The notes under the pieces: generated by a model
What the model saw: only the letters and a program-made list of their open reading frames with translations
What the model was told of the DNA's origin: nothing
The model's database searches: none
Source of the DNA: Datnioides undecimradiatus
Lineage: Eukaryota > Chordata > Actinopteri > Lobotiformes > Datnioididae
Length of the DNA stretch: 64,000 nucleotides
NCBI GenBank assembly: GCA_008933995.1
Contig: WARS01000036.1
Coordinates: 20,631,285 to 20,695,284, forward strand
Direction of reading: 5' to 3'
Program-made: the position numbers and the translations under genes
Part shown: in pieces, positions 34,461-47,128 of the stretch
How positions within the stretch are numbered: position 1 is the stretch's first letter
Layout: every line of letters begins with the position of its first letter

Positions 34461-36590
34461 GCATCTAAATTAAAGTTTTTATGAGCATGTTCAGAAGAAT
34501 TATTGGCAAATTTAAAGCCTCAGAGCCTGCTGGAAGCGTTTGCATGGGAGCTCACATCCTGCTGCTCAAATACAGACCGACTCAAACTAAAACACACTGA
34601 TGCAAAACTGATTTAATTAATGCAATTAACTTGGTTTTCACACCCATAGACACACCAATGTACCATGCTCTCGCTAGCTAGCTTCATGCGTGGAAGTCAA
34701 TATAACACAAGTACACATCGTTTCTTTGGTTTTGCATGAAGAGAACGTCAGGTTTTGATAGGAGAATACATTTAAATTGATTATTCTGGTAGTTTCCTTG
34801 AGCCATTGTGAATGAGGTGCACAGTCTGACTAAGAATTTGATCTAAAAGGGTTAAAATACATTTATAACTTCATCCTGACTTTAATAATGTATTTAAAAT
34901 GTGCCCAAAGCATCAAAAAGAGGTGCAATAGCATGTGATGAGAAGGCTAAAGCTACACCTTTAACCGTGCAGCGAGCACAAAGCTGTGTGTCCTAAATCC
35001 AGGACCTGCAAAGATGTTGTTTTGTTACTTTAATGTTGAATTTCAATCAGCAAATGAACCGAAAGCAGCTGTCAGATGCATTTAGGGCTGGAGACCGAGC
35101 CTCGTCTGCGACTGAGGGAATAACTGTGAATGAAAGTAGTGAGGTGCAGATATTAAGCATGCAGGCCTCATATTGTGTCTCTGCGCCTGCTGGATCATGA
35201 CTCACCGATATTGTAAGAACACTGTGAAATTGCAAAGTGCTTTGCCGGCACCGGCTGCGAGTTCGTTAATTCAGCGTCTCCATTAAGGTGCTTTGTATTT
35301 GTGGTGGAGGTGGGGGGGGCGTGCTGGGCATGTACGAGTCCACACAGCAGCTATTACTTTTATCAGGGTCGGCGACTGAAATGATGATTTTTTTAGAGTA
35401 AAGAGATGGAAAAACTTTCAAATCGCAGCTTAATTGCAGTAAAGGCGGTAAGAGTGGTCGATCATCCTGTGCACAGGTGTGATGTGCATGCACTGTTTGC
35501 TGGAATTCAACAGAACATCAAAACCAGAGCAGACAAAGACAAAAGCCAATAGATAATCTAATGAATGCGCCACATCCACGCGCCTCACTTTCGCAGGGAA
35601 TGCCTCGAGCTACGGCGGTGTGACTGGATGTTTGAGCAGGAAACATCTCTGACGCATTATGCGGGAGAAACGGGGAATAAACCCACACACTCAGCTAAAC
35701 GAACGGGAGGAAATAAAAAATAAAAGCACAGCAGAACCAAAAGAGCACCGGCTGTCAGTCAATGTCACTCAGCGCCCGGGACGTTGACGACACAGCGCAT
35801 GTCGGCGGGGGGAATGAAAGACTTTGTAGCACCTCATTCGCCTGGAGGGTAGAGGGAGCAGGAGGCGAACGCAGCAGGCTTCACCCTTGGGTTTTCGCTT
35901 CATCTACAGAACCGTGTGGAATGTTTTGATTTCCATAGGCGACGGTGCTGCGTGCGAGTCAGACCCCGGCAGTCCCGCTGCGTGCCTCGGTGCACGTACT
36001 CGTCTCCGTCCTTCACTTGTCACTTCTCCATTTCTTCCCCGCCCTCTGTTATCGTTTCATTCCAGACAGTTGTGTTTTTATTTTTACCCCTCACCTTCTT
36101 CCAGTGGAGCAAACGCATGAAGGCGACCCCGTGAATCCGGGCGGGAACACACACCCAGCCCTAAGTAAAGTTCTCCGGGTAGTTGGTTAAAGGAGGAACC
36201 TGTGAGAACGACTACAGAGAGATATCGCTGCGACATGTCGGCTGACTGCGGTGAGCGCGTGCAGGGCCTGTGAGGAACAGCGGTTTCTAGGGCAGTTTGT
36301 GATCTTGAGAACCAGAGCTGCTGCCTGTGCTGCAAAGATGTGATGCGAAGTCGGAGTTCGGCGTCTGATCTGTGATCGTTTAATGTTCCTCGCGTAGGGT
36401 CGGCGGTGATGTTTGCGTAGCCATATCTTGGCATGTATCTGGCGTCTCTTTACGTCTGAACTCCGAGCGCGTCGCCTTCACTTCAGGTCAACTCCCACGC
36501 AGAGGCGACGAAGAGACGCAGGGGAGGGTGAGAGCGGCGATGAAAGAGCGGCGTGGGGGGAGGAGCTGTGAAGAAGCGATAGAAAAACAG
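34461..36590. other. Non-coding stretch, no definable gene
   Basis: There is unique-looking DNA with an AT-richer part (34440-35050), a G run near 35311-35319 and a GC-richer part (35560-36560). Overlapping frames of 72-116 codons at 35887-36434 have no domain likeness. Confidence 0.48.
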
Positions 36591-37265
36591 CAGTTGAGGG
36601 AAATTAAGTGTCTGTGTGAGCATGCCGGAGCGTGCCTCGGCTGGAGAGACAGAGCACAGAGAAGCAGAACGGCAAATTATGACAGTTCAGGGATGAGCCC
36701 GGAGCTGTCAGCAGAAATGGAAATAAAAAGGGCTGTGAGTGGCCCCACCGCAAGTCAAAGTGACAGCCATGTAAATAATATTGGCGGAATATGCTGCAAT
36801 TTAGGCATAATTTACCCAGCCGGCCCCTCCCACACCCAAACCCAAGGAGGAAAAAACTGACAATTTGTCCTTTGAAGGTTAAAATGAGCGTTTCGGGCTC
36901 TCAGGAAGAAAAGGCCTGTGTTTGCTACAGTGAGGGCTCTGTGAGCGGAGCCTAAGCAGGCCCGCGCACTTCCTGCGCCGCTGCCTGGCCCGAGCTCTGA
37001 AAATCATTACGGCACCATCTGTCTGTCATGACCTTGGCATATATATACACTTTGCATTTATGACATTTAAACGGAAAACAGATGCAAAGGGCCTTTAAAG
37101 AGAAGTCTGATCCACCACTCCGGGGCTAATGGCTCAAAAGTGTGAACGCTGCCTTTGAGGGGCCTAAACTCGCCCGCTCCAATATTGAGCCCGCTGCCGT
37201 CAAATGGAAATACCACGCAGAGCCGGCGACCGTGGCCTCATTATGAGCACTGGCAAGAACATTTA
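36591..37265. promoter_or_regulatory. Candidate block of conserved non-coding DNA
   Basis: The stretch is free of simple repeats apart from short TATATATA near 37040. It contains GGCAAATTATGACAGTTC (36670), CAAAGTGACAGCCATGTAAA (36756), AATATTGGCGGAATATGC (36778), TTTAGGCATAATTTACCC (36800), TTGCATTTATGACATTTAAA (37054), GGGGCTAATGGC (37121) and CTCCAATATTGAGC (37177). TGACAG-type (TALE-like) and homeodomain-like words are frequent. This is among the stronger candidates, but conservation is untested. Confidence 0.4.
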
Positions 37266-39700
37266 GCAAATGCTTGAGTGTTTGCACAGTGTGACTGACG
37301 GTTGTGTTGCACAGAGGACGAGGACAACACTTCCTGTCCGTCTCGGAGCTAGAAACCAGCGTCGTTTTCCTGCAAGTTCGTAGAAATCATTGCAGGAATC
37401 GCCTCGAGCAAAATGCAATAAAACACTGCCACACACATTTGACCACGCACCACGCAGCACACAGTGACACTGCATACCTGCAACTGATGCTAAACCCCTC
37501 CATTAGCTAGCAACTGCCCAGTCATAGCTTAGCATCTGTAATCCTAAACTAAAGCAGGGCTATGCTGCTTCAGTTTAGCAATCTGTAAAGGATTTAGAGG
37601 CAGAAGGAACAGATTAATCACTTGAGCTTGTTTGCAAATGTTAGCATGTTTAGCTAACCTAGCCCAGTGTCGCTTCCAATACCGTGTCATAAGCTGATGT
37701 TAGCACAGTGTTAGCTGTTGCATCCTGCTCTGAAGCTTACAAACTCCACATAAAACCATATGTTTGTCTGTAAAGAGCTTCTTTTGCTATTTAAAGAAAC
37801 CAGAGGAGTCACGTTACAAAATCAAAGTGTCCACTTAATCAGCGCAGGATACTAGAAACACGATAAACACGACGACACCAGCACGAATACCTGCGCAACA
37901 TTAGCTGACAGCTTCGAACAATCAGCGACGTGGGTCCATCACTTAGTTTCATTTCATTTCAGAGTAAAACAATCTCTGTCAGACGGACAGCTTGTCTAAA
38001 TAAATGCACTGTTTGTTCTGGCTGATGCCGCCGACTCCTCCGGCGTTTTATGCAGTAAACAACATGTGAAATCAATCAGTTCATTAGTCTGGCAGTTGAC
38101 TCTCGCTCTTAAAGACGCTGTGATTTGTCAAAACGGTGACACTCGAGCTAAGATCCAGAGGAAACTTTTCAGCAGATGGAATAATGTGGAGCAATTAGAT
38201 TATTGGATCTCAGGACCTTTTCTTTCCTCCCCGCACCATATTGTTGTTTATTTCCAGTGAACAGATGCAGCTTGAACACGCTGAAACAATTACGTGTGAA
38301 TGATTTCAGCTCACAGTCAGCCCCGAGTCAAACGCTGTTTGCAAATGAGTCTCCAGTGTTTGCTTTTCCCACGTATGACGATCCAATAAACGGCAGAGAC
38401 GAACCGAAAAGCTGATGCGACGCTTCACGTCCACTCATGGTGCACCAGCAGGTTGAAACAATGGGCGGTCACATGCAAGTGGCCAAGTTATGGGTCTTCA
38501 GTTTGCTCCAGAGCCTTTCAAAGGGTAAATCTCAGACACTTCGGGTTTATAAAGTACTCTGAAGCAGGAGCTAAAGGTCTCCTACGACTGTTCCTGGTTA
38601 TTCTAGCTTCACTGCAGACGCAGTAAAAAGGGGGAGGGTCCTCAAATTGTTCTTAAACAATGAAAAAGCTTCTTTTAGACTACACGGGGCAATAAGAACT
38701 GACCTGATAGGAGCTGAATTCCTCACTCTTTTGCTGTAAAACACCTAGAAAGGAGGTATTTCCAAACACATTTTGACTCAGGTGTGGTCACACAACCTCA
38801 ACCACACACACAGGTTAAATCTATAATGCTGTCACTGAGCCGCGGCCTCCCCGCCCCCTCCCCAAAACTCCCTTTATCCTCAGACAGACAGATTAAGTCA
38901 TCAGACCTTATCCAGGAACCAGAGATCCAGTGTCCACTTTCCCAGTGCTTTCATGTGCAACACTGGGTCCAGTCTGGCCCTCAGGAGCTGATTAATCTGT
39001 ACGCCAGCCCCAGACCGCTGCCCTGCCCTGCCCTGACCCGCCCCGGCCGGCTCTGCTCGCCTCACAGCGCTGCAGACAGAGGAGAAGGAAAGGAAAGCCA
39101 CAAGGTGCAATCCAACACCCCTTAGGAGTTCACTCCTGCTGAGTGGGAGTATTGTGGAGCAGCTCAAACAAACAGCGGTGTGTGTGCCAACAAAGGTTCC
39201 CAAAGGAGCCGAGGAGAAGTAAAAGAGAAGGAATACCGAGTCGTGGACTCGCTGCTGCTGCTCCGCTCTCACCTCCCACTCCCCTCAGCCTGGGACAGCT
39301 GGGGAGGCTCGTAGGAGTGAAGGTTCACGGACTTTCCAGGCGAATTCCATCAAATGGGGCCGGTAGCCAAAGTGATAGCAGCGATGGGACGTCTTTAAAG
39401 GATGTAATTTATACTTTTGCAAAATGCTCAAGAATGAAAACAGGAGCGTGCACCGGCGTTGCACCCGCATGCGCCAGCACTCTGCACACATCTTCAAAGA
39501 CGGACAATGCCTGCATGCATGCAACAGCCTCTCTGCAGAAACTGTGCAGCCATAACCCACCGAAAATGAAATTCTGTGAGTATGATCAAAAGGCTCAACG
39601 TCAGGGCGCAGTCAGGCGGGGAAACGCATCTCTCCGTCTTTACTTTTAAGATGAAAGTTTCCCAGAAGGCGGCGAGGCATGCGGAGGAGTTCTAGGAAAA
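37266..39700. other. Non-coding stretch with scattered TTAGC words
   Basis: Words such as TGTTAGCATGTTTAGCTAAC cluster at 37500-37725, recalling the dispersed repeats elsewhere in the window, but no defined copy could be drawn. A CCCTG pentamer run lies at 39020-39040. A 168-codon frame at 39143-39649 is Ser/Pro/Lys-biased and has no recognisable family. Confidence 0.45.
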
Positions 39701-40519
39701 TCAAGCATCTCAGTCAACTGATCGGAAAGCAAATAGAGATTTAATATAAACAGATGATATTAATCTGTGAATGTCAATCCGGACTTTTCATCAGAAGGAT
39801 TATATGACTCCTTGTTTATGAAGTTGTGTTTATTTCTATTTATTTTCTGCCAAACTTGATGCAGTTTTGGTTTCTCTCTCTCTCTCCTGCGGATCATTGG
39901 GCGGTTTCTGCCCCGGTTTAATTCGGAGGCGACCCACAGCCGGGGTTTCTTTAATCCCACTGGATTTATGGAGGCTTGGCTGTTTCTGGAGGCTGCTGTC
40001 ACAGAGCGAGAGCCGCGGCTGCAGCCACAGGCCACAGAAAATGAGAGAGAGGAGTCGAAGCAGGGAGGAGAGGGGACGGTAGGTCTGCAGCCGGCCCCCC
40101 TCTCCTCCTGCCAGTCACCCCTCACGCTTTTATTGGCCACCATTAAAGCACTTACAGTTAGCCCGGGTAGGGGAGGCCCTTGGGCTCCACTCACCCTTAT
40201 CCACTTTCAGAACACCTCAAAGCACTCAGTCAACATCCCGCTTTCTCTTAAATGCTTTCAAAATCCCCGTCTCTCTCCATGTTCTTCCCGCGAGTACGCA
40301 CCTTTTCCGCCGATCCTGACCCGGGGATGTGAAAGTCACTGTTCCGTTTAAAGTTTCCACGCCGGATTACGGGAAGAAAAGTGGGCCGTCAAATATAAAT
40401 GAAGTGCTTTCAGCGTGATGCAAACAAGGCCGCTCCCCGCTCTTCACACAAGCATGTAAACGTGTCGAAACACCTCGGAGGAAATGCTTTCACGCACGCA
40501 GACGCGCACGCAGAGCGAG
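39701..40519. other. Non-coding stretch, weak conserved-element texture
   Basis: Stretches at 39720-39860 and 40340-40420 (CGTCAAATATAAATGAAGTG) look unique and free of repeats. Overlapping short frames on both strands have no family likeness. Confidence 0.4.
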
Positions 40520-41580
40520 CAGGGACCGTGAGATTGATGGCTGATCACGTTAGTGAACTGAATGACTATTCATGACTGGTGTACCTCTGTGTTTGTGCTT
40601 GTCATATGTTCGTCTGGCCGGCCGCGCAACCTGGAGGATTCCTGCGATGACGGTCCCAATCAATCACAGCGGCCACTGGGGTCCAGAGTTCAAGAGCCGT
40701 TTTGGCAGCGGGCTTCACTGGGGGGCCTGCCAAGGCAAAGAGACCGAACCGGAGTAATGATTGCCATTAGGCAGCTTTATGAATATTTATGACAAACATC
40801 TGCACTGAAAACATCTCACGAGCGCTGCACGGGAGTTAGCCCAGCTATCTCTCCCATTCAATGCTGGCAGCGGAGCGGTGAGCCGGCCGAACAGGAGCCG
40901 GACAGCTGATGTCTGACAAGCCTCCGGCGGGGTTGAAAGGTCGCAGGTGAGGAGGTGTCGGGCACCGGTAGGTAAACCAGGTGTTTGGGGTTATGCACGG
41001 CGACTGATGGCTGCAGGGGCTGCTGGACCCAAACCGCACGCTAAACTGGATTTAAATAGATGTTTTTCTGCTGCAGATGCTCACGCTGCCCGTGATTAGG
41101 GATGAAACCTGCCGGTGGGATTCAGTGAGGGCAAACAGCAAAGAACAAACAACAGAAGTGAAACGGTTTTATTAAGGAACATGCTATTTCACAGACGTGC
41201 GGCATCACATTAAGCATCAGACAGAGTGAAGTGGTATGGATTAGTGTGCATCAAGATGAGGTCGTTGCTGTTATTAGCTGTCATACAGAATGGCCGCTCT
41301 GTTATTAAGGTAAAATATCAGTAAATGCAGCATAAAGTGATATGAAACTGGGATGTGTGCTACATTAAATAAGAGCAAGCTTTAAGGTTTCAGAGAGCTG
41401 ATCCCAGGTCAGGAGTCTTCGTGTTTGTTGTAATTAAGTCAAAAGAGCAGCGGCGTCATGAGCGAAGCTGCAGTCGGGAGACGAAAGAGGCCGGGCTCAT
41501 CTGAATAATGAGCTGCGTGGAGGATCCCTCACCCCCCACCTCAGCTACCGATAGCATTAATCTCTGCTTTCAGGATTCAG
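40520..41580. promoter_or_regulatory. Candidate block of conserved non-coding DNA
   Basis: This contains GATTGATGGCTGATCACG (40532), GAATGACTATTCATGAC (40559), CCAATCAATCACAGCGG (40655), AGTAATGATTGCCATTAGGC (40754), AGCTTTATGAATATTTATGA (40773) and TGTTATTAAGGTAAAATATC (41299), with no microsatellites. The homeodomain- and PBX/MEIS-like words suggest regulatory DNA. The call comes from texture only. Confidence 0.35.
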
Positions 41581-42585
41581 TTACATAACACGGCGACACA
41601 GCTCCGCGAACACAGCTGCAGGTTTTACTTCTGAAAAGAGCTGCATCACAACGCCTTCGATAAACAAATCAGTCAGAACAGACAGAGTCTCAGAGCTGGG
41701 TGACGTAGCATGCTGCTGCTAGCTCAACAGCTAATGAACGAAGTCCAACTCTGCTGCTAAAGGTTGAATATTGACAGGCGGGTGGATGCACACGTTGTTT
41801 TGTTTTAAATGAAATTATAAAATGTGATTTAGATGTTAGAAATCAATCAAATGATTATTGCAGGGGTGGGGTGCACATGTTGTGAAACAGGTGAACGATG
41901 TGACCAACAACATGATCCAAAGGGGTCAAAAAAGGCATTTTTCAGGGATTTACTCTCCACTCGAGCTCAGGAAATAACATGTAACATTGCAATCTATGAT
42001 AAAATAATTAAAATACTTGTTTGCTGCATGGCAGCTTCACGAAACTAAGACACCAATCCAACTAATTCCCACCAAAAGCAGCATGAAGTAATGAATCAGT
42101 AAAATGAATTCACCGCTCCAAACCCTGCGTAATATTCCCATAACGTCACTATATTTACAGCACATCAGGCTGGGATTACAGACTTCAAAGGGAGATTAAT
42201 TTACTTTCTTTATGTAATTTCAGCTGTTACGTCGTCGACGTTATCGGCCGAAACCACCGGGGAAACAGAGGCCGTACAGCGAGGACTGTTTGTGTCGGGG
42301 AGCCACATCCGCCCCTTCATTCGTCCTCTTTACTCCCTGTTGTACTAATGAACCTGTAAACAAGCCACTTACTGCTGTTAACACGCTCAAACTGAGGTTG
42401 TGCGCCTTTGTGTTATTCATGCGGCCCTACATGTGTTAACTGGATGTGCTTCGCTTTGTGGAGCCACCGCCGCCGCCGCTGCCAACAGATTTAATGGTGC
42501 AACTTCATCACAAAGCAGCTTAATACAGCACATCCTCCAAAGTGATATTACTCCAGCGTGTGAGAGATAATTACTTCTTCTTCGT
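41581..42585. other. Non-coding stretch, no definable feature
   Basis: A CCGCCG triplet run lies near 42466-42480. No gene, RNA or mobile element was recognised. Confidence 0.5.
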
Positions 42586-42589
42586 GCTT

Positions 42590-43380
42590 CCCGCATAAAC
42601 GCAGGGTCCAAAGACAAATATGACCGAATGTAAAAACACAATTAGGATTCTCTTGCATCCTCGATTGGTGATAAAGTGTTACAGGCTCAAGTGTTTCCAA
42701 TGGCGTAATTCTCTTTCTTATCAAGTCGGAATTAGCTGAAAATGAATGTGTGGTGCGCCGCGGACATATCTCACAGCTTCACGCCAAGCGTCAGATAAAA
42801 ACGTCGGCTTTCTTTCGGTCGACAAGTGCGAATCCTCCTCCTCTGATGGCCGACAACCCGAAGCGACTGTTATGAAACCTCTCTGTGCCGTGACGTAACT
42901 GGGACAGAACGAAACAGCGCAGGGCTGCGCCTTAGACATTCATCAGATATCATATTACTGCGGCTGGCATTTGACTGCCTGCCACAGGTGATCTCAATCC
43001 AGCTGAGCCTGACATCATACAGTACCACAGGGGGCTTCCCAGGGGGTCAAACAGGGGCTTGACGGGATATCGAGTTAATGAAAACCACCAAGATGGGGGA
43101 TGTCTGCGCCTACGGTAGGTGATAAAGCTGCAGACAGTTGGGAAATTTGTGGGCTGGGTTTATGAGAATGCAGCGGCCCCTGGGAGGTGTTTTAATTTGG
43201 TTTGTATGCTAAAGTGAGGCGTGGGTGGTCTCGACTGCTGTCGCAAGCTGCTCCTGAAAGCAATTAGCATACGTGCTATCTGTCATTTCCCATTTCTTTA
43301 ACCCCGCGTTCTTTCCAGCCCTCACAGAAATGCATGCAGGCGTCGCAGGTCCCCGTCTTCCTTCTGTCATTCATCTGATT
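42590..43380. promoter_or_regulatory. Candidate conserved non-coding element
   Basis: The block lacks simple repeats and includes CATCAGATATCATATTACTG (42941), GGATATCGAGTTAATGAAAA (43064), GGTGTTTTAATTTGG (43187) and AAAGCAATTAGCATACGTGC (43256). The call comes from texture only, and the limits are approximate. Confidence 0.3.
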
Positions 43381-43985
43381 AGCAGCACGCATACAGGCAG
43401 GCAACAACACAACAAAGCTCAATCTGACTGGATTTAATAACTTCCTTTAATCTTTTCATTGTGGATTTCAGGCAAAGCCGTGGAAATAAAGTTTTGTTTT
43501 GCATCAGACAAACAAGAGAGGATGCAAACTTGTTTTTAGACGTAATGGTTTTAGGTTTTAACGTTGTCAGCTTGATGAACATCTGTGCATCATACCAGGC
43601 TTTTATGAACCTGGTTCTTTATAAAGTAGTTTTGGGGCCTGTTTCAGCAGGTGACTCACACGTTACCAAGTGCACGTGTGACTTGATAAAAACATCTGCA
43701 CCTGACGAACTGGTAATAAGAAGCTAAGTGCACCAACGCGAGAGGGAAAAGAGGCGACTTGAGGGAAAATAACAGAAATAAGTGGAGCGTCTGCTCAGTT
43801 CTTCAGAATCAAATCATGCCACTTTGATTCTGACAGACCTGCTGAAGTCCAATCGACAATCGTCACTGTCATTTCTGACAAGCAAATGAACTCCGTCACC
43901 AATTGCAGCCTTTTCTACATTAGGTTGATGACTTAACCTTCACATCTCAAGCACTGCTGGTCTCTTTATGGGGGAAGCCAGTCAA
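43381..43985. other. Non-coding stretch, no definable feature
   Basis: Nothing was recognised. The part nearest 43985 may be further diverged sequence of the LINE tail that follows. Confidence 0.5.
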
Positions 43986-44075
43986 TCACTCCCTGATGGC
44001 TTGCATCTACTTCAAAATGCAGCAGTGAGACTCTTCAGCGGCACCAGGAAGACAGGAAGTTCTCTGTCTTCGTTT
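43986..44075 (+). mobile_element. LINE fragment: C-terminal end of ORF2 (L2/CR1-like)
   Basis: Frame 44007 onward translates as LLQNAAVRLFSGTRKTG. This matches the very conserved LQxVQNAAARLLTGTRK stretch near the C-terminus of L2/CR1-type reverse transcriptases in fishes. The reading frame breaks down on both sides, so only about 30 codons survive. It lies on the plus strand, opposite to the other two LINE fossils here. Confidence 0.5.
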
Positions 44076-44329
44076 ATCAGTCACTCACTTCTCAACATCC
44101 CCAGTCCGCAGAGGGCAATAATCTGCTGATCGTTTCCACAGTTCCATAAAGAATTAAGTGAACAGTGAACAGTGAACGGTCTTGCATCCTAAAACTACTT
44201 TTCAATGTTTACCAATCAATTATTAGTGAAACAAGACGACGAACGACCAGCTCTGGATCCTGAACCGTGCAGCTGAAGCTGGCCTCCAGCTGTCTGCCGT
44301 GTTTCAGCACCCGTGCGTCATTCGGCCCC

Positions 44330-44515
44330 GCCCAGGTGTCGCCTCTTTGCCCATTTTTTGGAATAGCCAGGAGTTAGGGAACGTCATGCACCGCCAAGAT
44401 GGCCGACGTCCAGATCCACCACACGCTGAGCTTCACAGTCGTTCTGCAGGAGCCTCTGGGTGGCGTCGCCCATGCCAGGTGTTTCTTAAAGACACTATGA
44501 CTGATATCCACATGT
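44330..44515 (+). repeat. Dispersed teleost repeat copy
   Basis: The words CCCATTTTTTGGAATAGCCA, ACGTCATGCACCGCCAAGAT, GGCCGACGTCCAGAT and CTGGGTGGCGTCGCCCATGC occur in this order. I remember them in a short repeat common in fish genomes (it often ends TACAGTCTATGG, a tail also hinted at in the copy at 7925-8190). No terminal repeats could be confirmed. Confidence 0.45.
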
Positions 44516-47128
44516 AGAGGTGGTCCTCTGTGGCTCATTGCAGCTGAAGTGTGGTCGGGGGGGTCTGATACGGACTGACACATTTAGCGAGGAGTGTGTT
44601 TCAAGTGGTGCCAACGTCCCCTCTGTCCTCGTCCCTCCTTCCACCTTTTGTGTGCGAGTGGCGCTCAGTGTCACATGCAAGCCTCCTAGTGGAGCTCGCT
44701 GACCCCCACGCCGACCTCTCCCCACTGTTGTTTGTGGAGGAAGTGTCATCCATGGCTCTTATTATTCCAGCTGGGCAGGAGCTGCCTCTGCCATGCAGCC
44801 CGGGCTGTGGAGTTTGGCTCAGAACTGCCGCAGAGAGAAACGGAGTGGACTCTTCAGAGCGGCGCTCGCATCGCGCACATCGCCGTGTGTGCCAAGTCCC
44901 TTTCTCACCCGTTCTGTCTGAGCTTTAACATAACAAACAAGGGGAAGTCATTTCACTACGGCTCACTATCAGAGGGGAGAAAAGGTTGGATGACCCTTGC
45001 AGGGGTGTTATCCGCCAAGTGCGTGCTCTGCTGTATGTCTGGAGGAGGGTGGACCCGGCGAGGCGTCAGAAATGAGGTAAGAAGTTGCACGCCAGGGAGT
45101 TGGAGGGTCAAACAGGGTTGGGCTTGTTTTTCAAACAGACACTGCCCGCTCTTTAGCCTTCCACACGGTTTGATGGTCTTGACGTGGAGCCGCTTCCTGC
45201 CCTGAGCCCTGCGTTCATGATCTGTTCCAGCCAGGACTGGCCAGTCAGCAGTGGCGAAGTGCAAATTCAACATGGCAGCTCTCATATGCTCCAAAAACAG
45301 TATTCCCTCTAAGTGATGGCACCCTTAAATTGGTGGGATTTAGAAACATCAGTCATGCAGAAAATTCCTCACCAGCAATAAGTCACGTTGGCAGCTCCGC
45401 TAGCCAAAACACCTCCCTTAGCCTTTGCTGTAATCATATGCTGTAATGATATAGTGCCCACATCAGCGCTGTTTGGTGGCCGCGGCCAGGCTCTGCGGGC
45501 TCGCCTCATTCACCTCCATTACTCCTTTAAATTACACACAGACAACTCTTACGCTCAACCATTTTTCAAGTTACAGTTTACCACCTTTTCATTTATTTTC
45601 CAACACACAGAGTTCACAGACAGCCTGTAATATACCATGTTTTATTAAACGGCCTAAAACACATACGTATATATCTACAACCCCGATTCATAACTCTGCC
45701 TGCGTTTGCCTTCAACATGTGAACCGAGAGCAGAAGAAAGGTGTTTTATTTTTAAATATGACTCCAATCCAACGTTCATAGACGTAGTAAAAGGTAACAC
45801 GACACAGCAGAAAGTGTGGATTTGTGTTCTCTGCCGGGGCTGGATCCATCACCCCGCTCCTCCATTCCCTGTTCGCAACATAATGTGATTAGACCTCTAC
45901 TGATTAACTGATCAGTAGAAGGTAAACGAAGCTGCTGCTCTTTGATTCAGAGCCTCAGGAGGAGGTGAAAACACAGGAGCTGAAAAGACAAACGGCAGTT
46001 TCTGGCCAAACTGTGTCAGTCAATCCAACAATATCATGGACGGATTTGTCTCAAATGTCTTGTTTGCATTCCTTAAAAACTAAATTTGCAAGAAATGATT
46101 CTGCAAACGGCATCAAAAGGCTTCAAATGCAAACTGAGAGTGTTGATAAACACCAAAAGATGTCGACCTCTCGGCGGAGATCACTTTGCCTCTCCGAGTC
46201 TCAGTCGAGCTTGGAAGTTCACTCTTGATGTTGAGATCAACCGGGATGACACGGTGATATAATAAAAACACTATTTCTGATGATTTCGTCAGAATCTAGT
46301 GTTTCCTAAATGCAGCCATCAGTCAGGAGTTAAATGGGCTTTTCACGCGTGCGTTTCAGTTGCTGCGTGACGCGTCACTGTCTGCACCTCCACCCGTCCG
46401 ACCCGTCAGGCCTGGCCTTTGCGTTTGACACGGCGGCTCAAACGCTCGCCCCGTCCAACTCGGCCGCTTAATCGCGTCATTTAATGCATTGTTAAGCACG
46501 TTGAAAGCCCGTAGCTTCACAACACCTTCGGTTAATGTAGCGAGCAAAAAGGGCTCGAAGGGGTTAGCACGAAATTAGCCATTGACAGTTAGAATGATTA
46601 TCTGAATCTAAATTACCTGTTTTTTTGTTTTTATGCCCCACATTCATCCCTCGCTCGGCAGCCGCTGGTCACTCTCCGCTTGGCTGCACAGCCTCTTCCC
46701 CTCACAACAACTACTTTCACTTGCAGATGGAGCGACCTCGCCTGACCTCCCTTTGCAGGTTCCCACTCTGTGTTTTTCTCTCTGTCTCTCTTTACAGATC
46801 ACTTATAATTAGCCCGGTGAGACACAGAGAGAAACGAGAGAAAGAGCTTCTTTTTTTTTTTTAAAGTGAGTGCTTCACTAATTGTGTCGCTTTATTATTT
46901 TTTTTTTTTTTGCCGCCTATATGAAAAGAGGGGTATTTAGCGAAATAGAAAACAGCTGCTCCATTTATCCCCCTCATTTGTTTTGACTGTCACTGCTGAT
47001 TCAGACCTGCTTCTGTTCCTCTCTGTTTGTGTACCTTTGCCCTGTGGTGCTGATGGCGGTGGGTGGTATGAAAATGAACAGTGCCAGGGAACAGAGAGCG
47101 CACACTGTTAAGCCATTGTTGGCTCATA
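44516..47128. other. Non-coding stretch, no definable gene
   Basis: This includes T runs at 46850-46861 and 46897-46911, and overlapping frames (up to 157 codons at 44732-45205) without domain likeness. No RNA gene was recognised. Confidence 0.47.

Noticed and set aside
39143-39649. Plus-strand frame of 168 codons
   Set aside because: There is no domain, a biased composition and overlapping frames on the other strand.
44732-45205. Plus-strand frame of 157 codons
   Set aside because: No recognisable family was found, and other frames overlap it on both strands.
45680-45695. ACAACCCCGATTC word similar to the end of a common fish repeat
   Set aside because: Only 13 bases match and the neighbouring sequence does not continue the repeat.
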